Assembly (NCBI GenBank): GCA_022376925.1
Contig: JAIOJX010000032.1
Location: 102,974,794 to 103,038,793 of the forward strand
Origin: Tragulus kanchil
Lineage: Eukaryota; Chordata; Mammalia; Artiodactyla; Tragulidae
Direction: 5' to 3'
DNA: 64,000 bases
Numbering within the stretch: the stretch's first letter is position 1; every line of letters begins with the position of its first letter. Under the pieces are notes generated by a model. The model was given only the letters and a program-made list of their open reading frames with translations. It had not been told where the DNA came from and ran no database searches. Below are positions 12,479-24,466 of this stretch, piece after piece. A program made the translations under genes and the position numbers.

Positions 12479-13272
12479 CTAACAGGCAGTATTTACTTCC
12501 ACTTCTTTAGACAAAGAAGACTTAAATTTTAATATGTCCTTGTTGAGTTTATAAGCAGGTTTTCTGTTTTAACTTGAGAATAGTTTTCTAAGTAAATATT
12601 AAAATTCTGTTATTAACTGTAAAGCTTATACAATTATATTTTAAAGGCCAGTTGCCAGGGCTAAGAAAATGATGTTTTGTGTACTCAGCTTTCAATTACG
12701 TTATTGCCTATACAGTATTTATGTTGGTTCATCTGCATGTTTCAGTCAAGCAAGTTTCTAGATATAGGTAGTGACATATATCAGCATCAGGTGGCCAAAG
12801 TATTGGAGCTGCGGTTTCAGCATCAGTCCTTCCAATGAATATGTAGGGTTGATTTCCTTTGAGATTGACTGGTTTGATCTCCTTGCTATCCAGAGAGAGT
12901 CTTTTCCAACACCACAGTTCAAAAGCATCAGTTCTTCACCGCTCAGCCTTCTTTATGTCCAGCTAGCACCTAATATATATAGTACTAATTATTGTTTATT
13001 TAGATAAAGGACAAATGCATTTTTAAAAATCATGGAGAGGTGATTTGGGATCAGTTTGGCATCTTCATTTTCTGTACATTAACCACACTTTTGGAAGTTA
13101 TTTTGAGTATGTTATTGGCTAGCAATGTAGTTCAAAAATCAAATTTAGTATTAGCATACACTTTAAGCAGTATTGGCTGTCTTCTATCCCTTAAGTTTTT
13201 TTATCTGTATTTGTTGGATTAGTGGCTATAGACTGGAGCAGAGCTTGCCTCTTGAACTAACAGGCAGTATTT

Positions 13273-13536
13273 TGGGGGGGAGCACTTTTATTGGTCTTTC
13301 GTTTATTTATTTTCATCCATCTCTTTTCTTTGGCCTGTGTGGGCCTCCCATTGCAATGGCCTCTCTCACTGCAGAGCACTGACTCTGGGCGCATACATTC
13401 CACAGCACTGGCTTGTAATTGGACACACCAGTCCAGCCACTCTGCAGCATGTGGGATCTTCCCATGCCAGGGATTAAACCGGCGCCTCTTGCAGTGCAAG
13501 GCGGACTCTTTATCCACTGGACTACCAGGGAAGCCC
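13273..13536 (-). mobile_element. CHR-like SINE, second copy from duplication 4
   Basis: The same insertion as 12215-12478, including its flanking 16-bp duplications. Not an independent insertion. Confidence 0.9.
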
Positions 13537-13907
13537 CTAACAGGCAGTATTTACTTCCACTTCTTTAGACAAAGAAGACTTAAATTTTAATATGTCCTTG
13601 TTGAGTTTATAAGCAGGTTTTCTGTTTTAACTTGAGAATAGTTTTCTAAGTAAATATTAAAATTCTGTTATTAACTGTAAAGCTTATACAATTATATTTT
13701 AAAGGCCAGTTGCCAGGGCTAAGAAAATGATGTTTTGTGTACTCAGCTTTCAATTACGTTATTGCCTATACAGTATTTATGTTGGTTCATCTGCATGTTT
13801 CAGTCAAGCAAGTTTCTAGATATAGGTAGTGACATATATCCACACATCTAGTTGTAAATATAGATGATTTCATGCAGAGAAAAATTTTTGTCAAAATAAC
13901 CCACATG

Positions 13908-14238
13908 GGGCTTCCCCTGGTAGTCCAGTGGGTAAGGACACTGCCTTGCAGTGCAAGGGGCGCCGGTTCGATCCCTGGCCTGGGAAGATCCCACGTGCCA
14001 TGTAGCGACTGGACCGATGTGTCCAATTACCGAGCCGGAGCTCTGGAGCGCATGCGCCCAGAGCCGGCGCTCTGCGACAACAGAGGCCACCGCGATGGGA
14101 GGCCCACAGGAGCCAAAGAACAACGACGGATGAAAATAGAGAAATGAAAGACCAATAGAAGTAGCCCGCCTGCTCCCCTCCCTCCCCAACCCAACCCCCA
14201 CCCAAAAAATAAATAAATAAATAAATCTTAAAAAAAAA
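13908..14238 (+). mobile_element. Young CHR-like SINE (intact, about 330 bp)
   Basis: Full head GGCTTCCCCTGGTAGTCCAG, GC-rich middle with GAGCCGGAGCTCTGGAGCGC, a C-rich stretch, then (ATAA)n and a T-poor tail. Flanked by AAAATAACCCACATG at 13893-13907 and 14239-14253. Open reading frames in several frames here are chance products of its GC-rich sequence. Confidence 0.93.
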
Positions 14239-14253
14239 AAAATAACCCACATG

Positions 14254-15065
14254 TTAAATCTAAAGATCTTTGCTAAACTCTGTGGAGGTAGATTTATACA
14301 GTACAGTGACAGTGCTTATCAATTCTGTGAAAAAATATATTTCCAACAGTTAAAAGTATTAAACCCTTTTATAGGCAGGCAGTAAGCCTTATTCTGAACA
14401 ATTTACCATTAGTAAAGTTATAATCACAGCTATATGAATTCCTAATATGTTTGTGACATTATCAAATATCATGGGAGTTACAGAGGTCTTGTTTATACTT
14501 GTATTAATTGCATTTATGGACATAAGTAAAATTACTTCTTTAGGAAATAGCCTAAATTATGTTTCCAGCAATTGTTTTGCTTCTAATTATAAAATGTCTA
14601 ATTTAGAAATCATAATTTAGGACATAAACTCATTTGTTATTTTTCTTGGGTGACCAGATACACAAGATTCAGTGTTAGAAATTTTTCAGGTTGAAAGTGA
14701 TATTCAAGATTTTCTTGTGAACTTATTTCTCTTTTGCCTTAGTGATAGAATTGTGCATTTCTAACATGCTGAATTTGCATAAATATTATAAAACATTTTC
14801 AAACTGTTTCAAACTCTTGAGTGTCTTTAAATTTTAAATGAAATTGGTGGGCTGTCATAATAAAAAAGAAAAGACCTTGCCTCAAATGGTCAAAAAAGCT
14901 GAAAATGTTGAAGTTGTATTACTTAATATACTTTAAAAATAAAGTAATACCAGTTTTGAAATATGAATGCTCTGTAACCCTGTTCCTGTGATACTATTTC
15001 CCTTCAACGTCTGCTGTTTGCATGCATGTACGCAGCCTGGTTTGGATCCACCCTTTTTCTTCTTC
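14254..15065. other. No recognisable feature
   Basis: AT-rich intron-like DNA with stops in all frames. No repeat family recognised. Confidence 0.5.
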
Positions 15066-15218
15066 TTTTTTTTTTTTTTAATATTTTATTTATATTTATT
15101 TGGCTGCATTGGGTCTCAGTTATAGCATGTGGGCTCTAGTTCCCTGACCAGGATTTGAACCCGGGCCCCCTGCATTGGGAGCACAGAGTCTTAGCCACTG
15201 GACCACCAGGGAATTCCC
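15066..15218 (-). mobile_element. CHR-type SINE, short, antisense
   Basis: T run, TTTATTTGGCTGCATTGGGT, TCTAGTTCCCTGACCAGG and the end CCACCAGGGAATTCCC. Copied unchanged at 16236-16388 by duplication 5. Confidence 0.88.
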
Positions 15219-16235
15219 CCTTTTTCTTCTTTCACATTGTCCTGGTCTCTAAAAATGAGAATTGTGTCTTTATCTCTGTCCTCAAAGCTCAGTGCTTTGT
15301 CTGGAACATAGTGAACCTTTGATTAGTGTATTTCCCGTCAATTTAGATTCAGTGCTCGTTACCGGTTACTTGGGCAGCATTTGGATTTGACATCTAATGA
15401 GGAAATAACATGTTACATTCCAAAGTTCTTATTAAAAGCCCTGTACCTTAAGTCTGTTGGGAACTGTTTTGCAATCAGACACTTCCGAACTTCTTTGCTT
15501 GTGTTCTCTTGTTCAGTATGTAGTTTTTGCCAGGGACAGGCTCTACTCAAAATGACTCAGAGTATTAAACCAACCTCAATGTGGGTTCATGGCACTATTT
15601 CCTCCTCTTGAGATTCCCTATCTCTTTTCTGTTGGCTCCTCAGAATATAATGCTGCTCTGAATCATTTGTTAGCCCAGATGTATGCCTTGTCTACCCCTC
15701 CTCCTTTTAAGACCAAGAATATTAACTGCTTAGGATACAACATGAGATTTTTTTTCACCTATTAGGTCTTAAATATATTATTTTTAAATTACTGTTTAAA
15801 AACTAATTGGCATATTTATCATTTTCATCATAGGTCATTAGATACAACTATGTTTTGAAATTCTCAGATATGAGATTTTAAACTCACTTATATTTAATAA
15901 CTATAATCTTTGAACTTAACATTTGTTAGTTAGGTTTTTAAAATAGCAGCTTTATCAAGATATAATTCACATACGCTAAAGTTTACCATTTTAAACTGTG
16001 CATTCATAGAGTTGTACAGCCATTACCACTCTTTAATTTTAAATAAAAGAAAAGCAACCTTGCTCAAAGGTAAAATGTTGAAGTTGTATTACTTAATATA
16101 CTTTAAAAATAAAGTAATACCAGTTTTGAAATATGAATGCTCTGTAACCCTGTTCCTGTGATACTATTTCCCTTCAACGTCTGCTGTTTGCATGCATGTA
16201 CGCAGCCTGGTTTGGATCCACCCTTTTTCTTCTTC

Positions 16236-16388
16236 TTTTTTTTTTTTTTAATATTTTATTTATATTTATTTGGCTGCATTGGGTCTCAGTTATAGCATGT
16301 GGGCTCTAGTTCCCTGACCAGGATTTGAACCCGGGCCCCCTGCATTGGGAGCACAGAGTCTTAGCCACTGGACCACCAGGGAATTCCC
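16236..16388 (-). mobile_element. CHR-type SINE, second copy from duplication 5
   Basis: Same insertion as 15066-15218. Confidence 0.88.
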
Positions 16389-17315
16389 CCTTTTTCTTCT
16401 TTCACATTGTCCTGGTCTCTAAAAATGAGAATTGTGTCTTTATCTCTGTCCTCAAAGCTCAGTGCTTTGTCTGGAACATAGTGAACCTTTGATTAGTGTA
16501 TTTCCCGTCAATTTAGATTCAGTGCTCGTTACCGGTTACTTGGGCAGCATTTGGATTTGACATCTAATGAGGAAATAACATGTTACATTCCAAAGTTCTT
16601 ATTAAAAGCCCTGTACCTTAAGTCTGTTGGGAACTGTTTTGCAATCAGACACTTCCGAACTTCTTTGCTTGTGTTCTCTTGTTCAGTATGTAGTTTTTGC
16701 CAGGGACAGGCTCTACTCAAAATGACTCAGAGTATTAAACCAACCTAAATGTGGGTTCATGGCACTATTTCCTCCTCTTGAGATTCCCTATCTCTTTTCT
16801 GTTGGCTCCTCAGAATATAATGCTGCTCTGAATCATTTGTTAGCCCAGATGTATGCCTTGTCTACCCCTCCTCCTTTTAAGACCAAGAATATTAACTGCT
16901 TAGGATACAACATGAGATTTTTTTTCACCTATTAGGTCTTAAATATATTATTTTTAAATTACTGTTTAAAAACTAATTGGCATATTTATCATTTTCATCA
17001 TAGGTCATTAGATACAACTATGTTTTGAAATTCTCAGATATGAGATTTTAAACTCACTTATATTTAATAACTATAATCTTTGAACTTAACATTTGTTAGT
17101 TAGGTTTTTAAAATAGCAGCTTTATCAAGATATAATTCACATACGCTAAAGTTTACCATTTTAAACTGTGCATTCATAGAGTTGTACAGCCATTACCACT
17201 CTTTAATTTTAGAATATTTTTTCATCACCTCCAAAAGAAACCTTGCATTCATTTTTCCCCTTTGTTTATTTTTATTTCTTCTGTCATTTTAATGTAAGGT
17301 TGCAGCAGACTGCTA

Positions 17316-17551
17316 CAGCAACATTTGGGATTCCACAGAGAGAACTGCTCTTCATTGTGGTGTACAGGCTTCTCACTGCAATGGCTTCTTTTGTTGTGGA
17401 GCACGGGCTCTAGGCGCAAAGGCTCAGTAGTTGCGGCGCACAGGCTTTAGTTACTCTGCGGCATGTGGAATCTTCCCAGAACAGGAATGGAACCCATGTT
17501 CCCTGCATTGGCAGGCGGATTCCTATCCACTGTACCACCAGCGAAGTCCAA
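17316..17551 (-). mobile_element. CHR-type SINE, antisense
   Basis: Contains CAGGCTTCTCACTGCAATGG, GCTCAGTAGTTGCGGCGCAC and the end CCACCAGCGAAGTCC. The part from 17405 recurs at 18566-18711 with one A/C difference. Confidence 0.85.
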
Positions 17552-19750
17552 CAGTTTTTACTTTTGATGAAGTTCAAAATTTAGCTTTTTTTTGTCATTG
17601 TGTTTTTGATGTCCTATTTAAGAAATATTACCTAACCCAAGTTTACTCCTGTATTACAGGAGTAATAGATTAGATTTACTCCTGTATTACATTTTAAATT
17701 AATTTTTTTATACAATATGAAATAGGGTTCCAATTTTATTCTCTTGCCTCTGTATAACAGTTGTCTCAGTTTCATTTGTTGAAAAGCTAACCTTCCTTCA
17801 TTCAGTTACTTTTAGGCCTTTGTCAGAGGTTAAATTGTATTGTCGTACTTATTGAGGGAGAATTGACCACAAATACAAAGGCTTATATGTGGACTCTCCA
17901 TTTGATTCCATTTTCTGTATGTTTATCTTTTTATTTTTTCAGCTGTGCCACATGACTTGTGGGGCTTTAGTTCTCCAGCCAGGGACTGAACCTGCGCCAT
18001 CCGCAGTGAAAGCATGGAGTCCTCACCACTGGACCTGGGGAATTCCCTCTATGGGTATCTTTATGTCAGTGCCACACTGCCTCGATTACTATAACTATAT
18101 AGTAAAATTTGAAAGTTGAAAGTGTGAATCCTCAAACCTTGTTCTTTCTCAAGATTATTTTGGTTATACAGGGGTCTTTGCATTTCTGGGTGAGTTTTAG
18201 ATTCAGCCTGTCAGTTTTTTCCAAAACAGGCTGAAATTTTGCCGCTGATTGAGTTGAATCTGTGGACTGATTTGGGGAATAGTGCCATCTTAAGAATATT
18301 AAACTTCAATCCATGAACATGGACACTCTTTCCATTTATTCAGTTTTTTAGTTTCTCTTCACAGTGTTCTATAGTTTTCAGTGTATGAATCTTATACTTC
18401 TTATTTTATTTCTTTTTAATGTTATTGTAAATGGAATTGTTTTCTTAATTTTAAGATTATTCATTGCTTTAAAAAATAAATTTTGTTCAATTTTTTCTGC
18501 AACCTTGCTGAACTCAGTTATTGGTTCTAGTGGTTTCTTTCATGCAACTTTCTCTTGTCTTTTAAGGGCTCTAGGCGCAAAGGCTCAGTAGTTGCGGCGC
18601 ACAGGCTTTAGTTACTCTGCGGCATGTGGAATCTTCCCAGAACCGGAATGGAACCCATGTTCCCTGCATTGGCAGGCGGATTCCTATCCACTGTACCACC
18701 AGCGAAGTCCAACAGTTTTTACTTTTGATGAAGTTCAAAATTTAGCTTTTTTTTGTCATTGTGTTTTTGATGTCCTATTTAAGAAATATTACCTAACCCA
18801 AGTTTACTCCTGTATTACAGGAGTAATAGATTAGATTTACTCCTGTATTACATTTTAAATTAATTTTTTTATACAATATGAAATAGGGTTCCAATTTTAT
18901 TCTCTTGCCTCTGTATAACAGTTGTCTCAGTTTCATTTGTTGAAAAGCTAACCTTCCTTCATTCAGTTACTTTTAGGCCTTTGTCAGAGGTTAAATTGTA
19001 TTGTCGTCCTTATTGCGGGAGAATTGACCACAAATACAAAGGCTTATATGTGGACTCTCCATTTGATTCCATTTTCTGTATGTTTATCTTTTTATTTTTT
19101 CAGCTGTGCCACATGACTTGTGGGGCTTTAGTTCTCCAGCCAGGGACTGAACCTGCGCCATCCGCAGTGAAAGCATGGAGTCCTCACCACTGGACCTGGG
19201 GAATTCCCTCTATGGGTATCTTTATGTCAGTGCCACACTGCCTCGATTACTATAACTATATAGTAAAATTTGAAAGTTGAAAGTGTGAATCCTCAAACCT
19301 TGTTCTTTCTCAAGATTATTTTGGTTATACAGGGGTCTTTGCATTTCTGGGTGAGTTTTAGATTCAGCCTGTCAGTTTTTTCCAAAACAGGCTGAAATTT
19401 TGCCGCTGATTGAGTTGAATCTGTGGACTGATTTGGGGAATAGTGCCATCTTAAGAATATTAAACTTCAATCCATGAACATGGACACTCTTTCCATTTAT
19501 TCAGTTTTTTAGTTTCTCTTCACAGTGTTCTATAGTTTTCAGTGTATGAATCTTATACTTCTTATTTTATTTCTTTTTAATGTTATTGTAAATGGAATTG
19601 TTTTCTTAATTTTAAGATTATTCATTGCTAGTGTATAGAAATACAATTGAATTTTCGATATCAATGTTTTGTTCTGCAACCTTGCTGAACTCAGTTATTG
19701 GTTCTAGTGGTTTCTTTTTTCATGAATTCCTTAGAACTTTCTGTCTACAA
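17405..19750. repeat. Direct duplication 6 (units 17405-18565 and 18566-19750)
   Basis: Offset about 1161. The last 100 bases of the left unit are a shortened, garbled version of 19627-19750: the phrase beginning CAACCTTGCTGAACTC is intact, but flanking blocks are dropped. Confidence 0.95.
17927..18046 (-). mobile_element. Short CHR-type SINE inside the L1
   Basis: AGCTGTGCCACATGACTTGT through GGACCTGGGGAATTCCCT. A diverged tRNA-like end. Copied at 19088-19208 by duplication 6. Confidence 0.75.
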
Positions 19751-21470
19751 GATCATGTCATTAGTGAATAGAAATAGTTCTGCTTCATCCTTTTCAGTCT
19801 GAATGAATGCCTTTGATTTTTCATCTTGCCTAACTGCCCTGGCTAGACACGCTAGTACAGTGTTGAATGAAAGCTGGTGAACAGACATCCTTGTTTCTGA
19901 GTTTAGAGGAAAGCATTCAGCCTTTCATAGTTAAGTATGATGTTAATTGTAGGACTTTTGTAGATGCCTTTTATCAAGTTGAAGAAATTCCTTTTATTTA
20001 TTTGTTAATTCTTTTCTGTTATTACTATGACAAGATGTTGGATTTTGAAATTATTTTTTCTGCATCTACTGAATGACTGTTTTTTATCTTTATTTTGTTA
20101 CTGTCCATAACATTATATTGATTTACTTTTGTATTCTGAACCAACCTTGTATGCACACTTGGTCATGGTGTAGAATCCTTTTTATATATATTGCTGGATT
20201 CAGTTTGCTAGCTTATTAAGGATTTTTGTGTTTGTATTCATAGGATTGTTGATAGTTTTATTTTTCTTGGAATATCTTTGTCCATTTTTTAAAGCTGTGG
20301 TAAAACACACAATGTAAAATTACCATTGAGGCATTTTTAAGTATATAGTACTAAGCATTAAGTATACATAAAATTTGAAAGTTGAAAGTGTGAATCCTCA
20401 AACCTTGTTCTTTCTCAAGATTATTTTGGTTATACAGGGTCTTTGCATTTCTGGGTGAGTTTTAGATTCAGCCTGTCAGTTTTTTCCAAAACAGGCTGAA
20501 ATTTTGCCGCTGATTGAGTTGAATCTGTGGACTGATTTGGGGAATAGTGCCATCTTAAGAATATTAAACTTCAATCCATGAACATGGACACTCTTTCCAT
20601 TTATTCAGTTTTTTAGTTTCTCTTCACAGTGTTCTATAGTTTTCAGTGTATGAATCTTATACTTCTTATTTTATTTCTTTTTAATGTTATTGTAAATGGA
20701 ATTGTTTTCTTAATTTTAAGATTATTCATTGCTAGTGTATAGAAATACAATTGAATTTTCGATATCAATGTTTTGTTCTGCAACCTTGCTGAACTCAGTT
20801 ATTGGTTCTAGTGGTTTCTTTTTTCATGAATTCCTTAGAACTTTCTGTCTACAAGATCATGTCATTAGTGAATAGAAATAGTTCTGCTTCATCCTTTTCA
20901 GTCTGAATGAATGCCTTTGATTTTTCATCTTGCCTAACTGCCCTGGCTAGACACGCTAGTACAGTGTTGAATGAAAGCTGGTGAACAGACATCCTTGTTT
21001 CTGAGTTTAGAGGAAAGCATTCAGCCTTTCATAGTTAAGTATGATGTTAATTGTAGGACTTTTGTAGATGCCTTTTATCAAGTTGAAGAAATTCCTTTTA
21101 TTTATTTGTTAATTCTTTTCTGTTATTACTATGACAAGATGTTGGATTTTGAAATTATTTTTTCTGCATCTACTGAATGACTGTTTTTTATCTTTATTTT
21201 GTTACTGTCCATAACATTATATTGATTTACTTTTGTATTCTGAACCAACCTTGTATGCACACTTGGTCATGGTGTAGAATCCTTTTTATATATATTGCTG
21301 GATTCAGTTTGCTAGCTTATTAAGGATTTTTGTGTTTGTATTCATAGGATTGTTGATAGTTTTATTTTTCTTGGAATATCTTTGTCCATTTTTTAAAGCT
21401 GTGGTAAAACACACAATGTAAAATTACCATTGAGGCATTTTTAAGTATATAGTACTAAGCATTAAGTATA
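19265..21470. repeat. Direct duplication 7 (units 19265-20366 and 20367-21470)
   Basis: Offset 1104-1105, with one G lost from a G run. It overlaps duplication 6, so about 0.4 kb (from 18105) occurs three times: near 18105, 19265 and 20370. Confidence 0.95.
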
Positions 21471-22475
21471 TCCACATCATTTTGCAGCCATCACCCCATT
21501 CATCTCCAGAGCTTTTTCATCTTCCCAAGTTGGAACTGTGTACTCATTAGACAACAGCGCCACATTCTTCCTGTCCCCTGAGCCTTGACAACCACCTTCT
21601 GCTTTCTGTCTCCATGAAGATGACTATTCTAGGTACCTCACATAAGTGGAATTTTACAATATTTGTTCTTTCCTGACCTAGTACCTTTCACTTAGCATAA
21701 TGTCTTCAAGGTTCATGCATATTGTAGCATGTGAGTGTTACAATTTTACCCTTCTTAAAGCTGAACAATTTTCTTTTGTATGTATATACCACATTTTGTT
21801 TATCCATTCATTGATAGATGCTTGATTTGCTTCCTCCTTTTGACTGTTGTGAATAATGCTGGTATAGGTACAAACCTGAGAGTGCAAATATTTGATCAGG
21901 TCCCTTCTTTCAGTTGTTTTGATATATACCCCAAAGTAGGACTGCTGAATCAAGTGGTGATTTTATGTTTAATTTTTGAGGAACTACTATACTGTTTTTT
22001 TTGTTGTTGTTGTTGTTTTTTCACGTAGTTGCACCATTTTACATTACCATAAGCAATGCACATAGGTTCCAGTTTTCCTAAATCATCATCAACACTTGTT
22101 ATTTTTGTGTGTTTGGTTTTTTTTTTAGATGTATTTATTTATTTTGGGCGGGGATCGGGTTGGGGAGGGAAGGGAGCGGGAGGGCCACTTCTATTGGTCT
22201 TTCTCTATTTTCATCCATCTTTGTTCTTTGGCTCCTGTGGGCCTCCCATCGCGGTGGCGTCTGTCGTCGCAGAGCGCCGGCTCTGGGCGCTTGCGCCCCA
22301 GAGCTCCGGCTCGGTAATTGGACAGATCGGTCCAGCCGCTTCGCGGCACGTGGGATCTTCCCAGGCCAGGGATTGACCTGGCGCCCCTTGCACTGCAAGG
22401 CAGTGTCCTTACCCACTGGACCACCAGGGGAAGCCTGTGTGTTTTTTATAATAGCCATCCTAATGGATGTGGAAT
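20290..22475 (-). mobile_element. Second antisense L1 inserted in the first
   Basis: The host L1 breaks after CTTTGTCCATTTTTT and resumes near GATTTTAATGTTAGTATAGT. Between them is an L1 3' end in reverse: GCTGTGGTAAAACACACAAT, CACTTAGCATAATGTCTTCA and AATAATGCTGGTATAGGTAC. It hosts the SINE at 22115-22435. The portion before 21470 is partly duplicated. Confidence 0.75.
22115..22435 (-). mobile_element. Young CHR-like SINE nested in the second L1
   Basis: Same subfamily as 13908-14238 in reverse. Ends CCACCAGGGGAAGCC. Flanked by TGTGTGTTT at 22106-22114 and 22436-22444. Several overlapping open frames on both strands are chance products. Confidence 0.92.
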
Positions 22476-23837
22476 GTTTTTGTTTGATTTTAATGTTAGT
22501 ATAGTACTGATCTCATAAAATAAGTTGGTTAAGTATTCCCTCTTTTTTTTTTTTTTGGTTGGGCTGGAGTGTATGTGTGCAGGATTGATGTTAATTCTTT
22601 AAATGTTTGGTAGAATTCAGCAGTAACACCATCTGGTCCTGGCTTTGTGGAAAGCTTTTGATTACAGCATTCTCTTTATTTGGTCCATTCAGATTTTTCT
22701 GTTTCTGCCTGAGTCAGTTTTGGTTATATATGTCTTTTAGGAATTTGTCCATTTCATCTAGATTATCTAATTTGTTGGCATACAGTCAATAATAGCATTC
22801 CTGATAATCATTCTTATTTCTATAAAGTCAGTATTGATACCCACTCATGCATTGCTGCTTTCAATAATCTCAGTCTGTTTTTTCTTGGTTAGTCTAGCTG
22901 ACGTTTGTCTGTTTTGCTGATCTTTTCAAAGAACCAACTTTTGTTTTTGTTTACTGTCTCTATTGTTTTTCTGTTCTCTTTTTCACTTATTTCCACTCTA
23001 ATCTTCATTATTTCCTTCCTTCTGCTTGCTTTGGGTTTAGTTTTCTCTCCTTTTTTTCTGTTTTTTTAAGGTACATGGCTATGTTACTGGTTTTTCCTTT
23101 TTAAAATTCACTTTCCTCAAGTCACCAAATCTTGTAAGTTATGTCATGTTTTTATTTTCATTCATCTTAAGGAATTTCTTAGTGTCCCTTTTGATTTCCT
23201 TTTTGGCCCATTGGTTGTTTAGGAATGTGTAGTTTAATTTTATTTTTGGATTTCCCAAATTTCCTTCTGCTACTGATTGCTAAGTTCATTCCATTGGGGT
23301 CAGAGAACATGTGTTGCATGATTTTAATCCCTTCACATTGATAGAGGCTTGTTTCATAGCCTAACATGTACTCTGTCCTGCAGAATGTTTCATGTGCACT
23401 TGAGAAGAATGTATATTTCTCTGCTATGAGGTGGAGTCTTCTATAAATGTCTTTTAGATATACTTGGTTTGTAGTATTACTTTTATTTCTTTGTTGATCT
23501 CTTCCAATTCTATTATTGAAAGTGAAAGTCTCCCTCTGTTCTTTTGAATTCTATATTTCTCTTTAGTTTGGTCAGTTTTTACTTCCTGTACTTTGGGTCT
23601 CTGTCATGACATGCGTATTTGTCATTAAGAAGTGTCCTTCTTTGTCTCTAGCAGTGTATTTCTCATCTTAATATCTGTAGGCATTCTTCAGAAATATTGT
23701 GCTTTTAGTTCCACACCACTGCAATAAAGCAAATAATTGCAATAGAGTGAGTCACATGAACTTTTTCGTTTCCCAGTACATGAAAAAGATAAGTTTACAT
23801 TATACTGTCTTCAATATATGTGTAATAGCATTATGTC

Positions 23838-24466
23838 CAATACTTTGGCCACCTGATGTGAAGAACCCAATCATTGGAAAAGACCCTGATGCTGAGAAAT
23901 ATTAAAGGCAAAATGAGAAGAGGGCAGCAGAGGATGAGTTGGTTAGATAGCATCACCAACTCAAGGGACATGAATTTGAGCAAACTCAGGGATAGACATT
24001 ACTTTGCTGACAAAGGTCTGTATAGTCAAAGCTACGGTTTTTCCAGTAGTCATGTACATATGTGAGAGTTGAACAGTGAAGAAGGCTGAGCACCGGAGAA
24101 TTGATGCTTTCGAACTGTGGTGTTAGAGCAGACTCTTGAGAGTCTCTTGAACTGTAAGGAGATCAAACCAGTCAATCCTAAAGGAAATCAATCCTGAATA
24201 TTCATTGGAAGGACTAATGCTGAACCTGAAGCTCCAATACTTTGGCCTCCTGATGTGAAGAGCTGACTCGGTGGGAAAGACCCTGATGCTGGGAAAAATA
24301 AAAGACAGAGGAAAAGGGGACGACAGAGGATGAGATGGTTGGATGGCATTACTGACTTAAAAGACATGAGTTACAGCAAGCTCCAGGAAATGGTGAAGGA
24401 CAGGGAAGCCTGGCTACAGTTTACAAAGAGTTGGACATGACTTAGTGACTAAACAACAACAAACAA
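23838..24466 (+). mobile_element. BovB-derived insertion in Tigger1, internally repeated
   Basis: Flanked by CATTATGTC at 23829-23837 and 24467-24475. It holds a piece of the BovB 3' end (23838-23995) followed by a longer piece that starts further upstream in BovB (23996-24466), so part of the BovB tail is present twice. Ends in an AAC repeat tail. Confidence 0.85.

Larger units (their letters stand above)
11720..13839. repeat. Direct duplication 4 (units 11720-12780 and 12779-13839)
   Basis: A period of about 1059 bp containing part of an antisense BovB and a complete SINE with its target-site duplications. One T is missing from a T run in the right copy. Confidence 0.95.
14862..17211. repeat. 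Direct duplication 5 (units to 16041 and from 16042)
   Basis: 14902-16041 equals 16072-17211 at offset 1170. The 30 bases before 16072 are a corrupted version of 14862-14901, with several small indels. The start of the right copy is therefore low-quality sequence. Confidence 0.93.

Noticed and set aside
13848..14252. Overlapping 60-134-codon open frames on both strands in the young SINE copies (also at 22109-22504, 37781-38116, 39727-40186, 46555-47130)
   Set aside because: They recur wherever the SINE occurs, in several frames and both strands, because its GC-rich body lacks stop codons. No start context, splice support or known domain.
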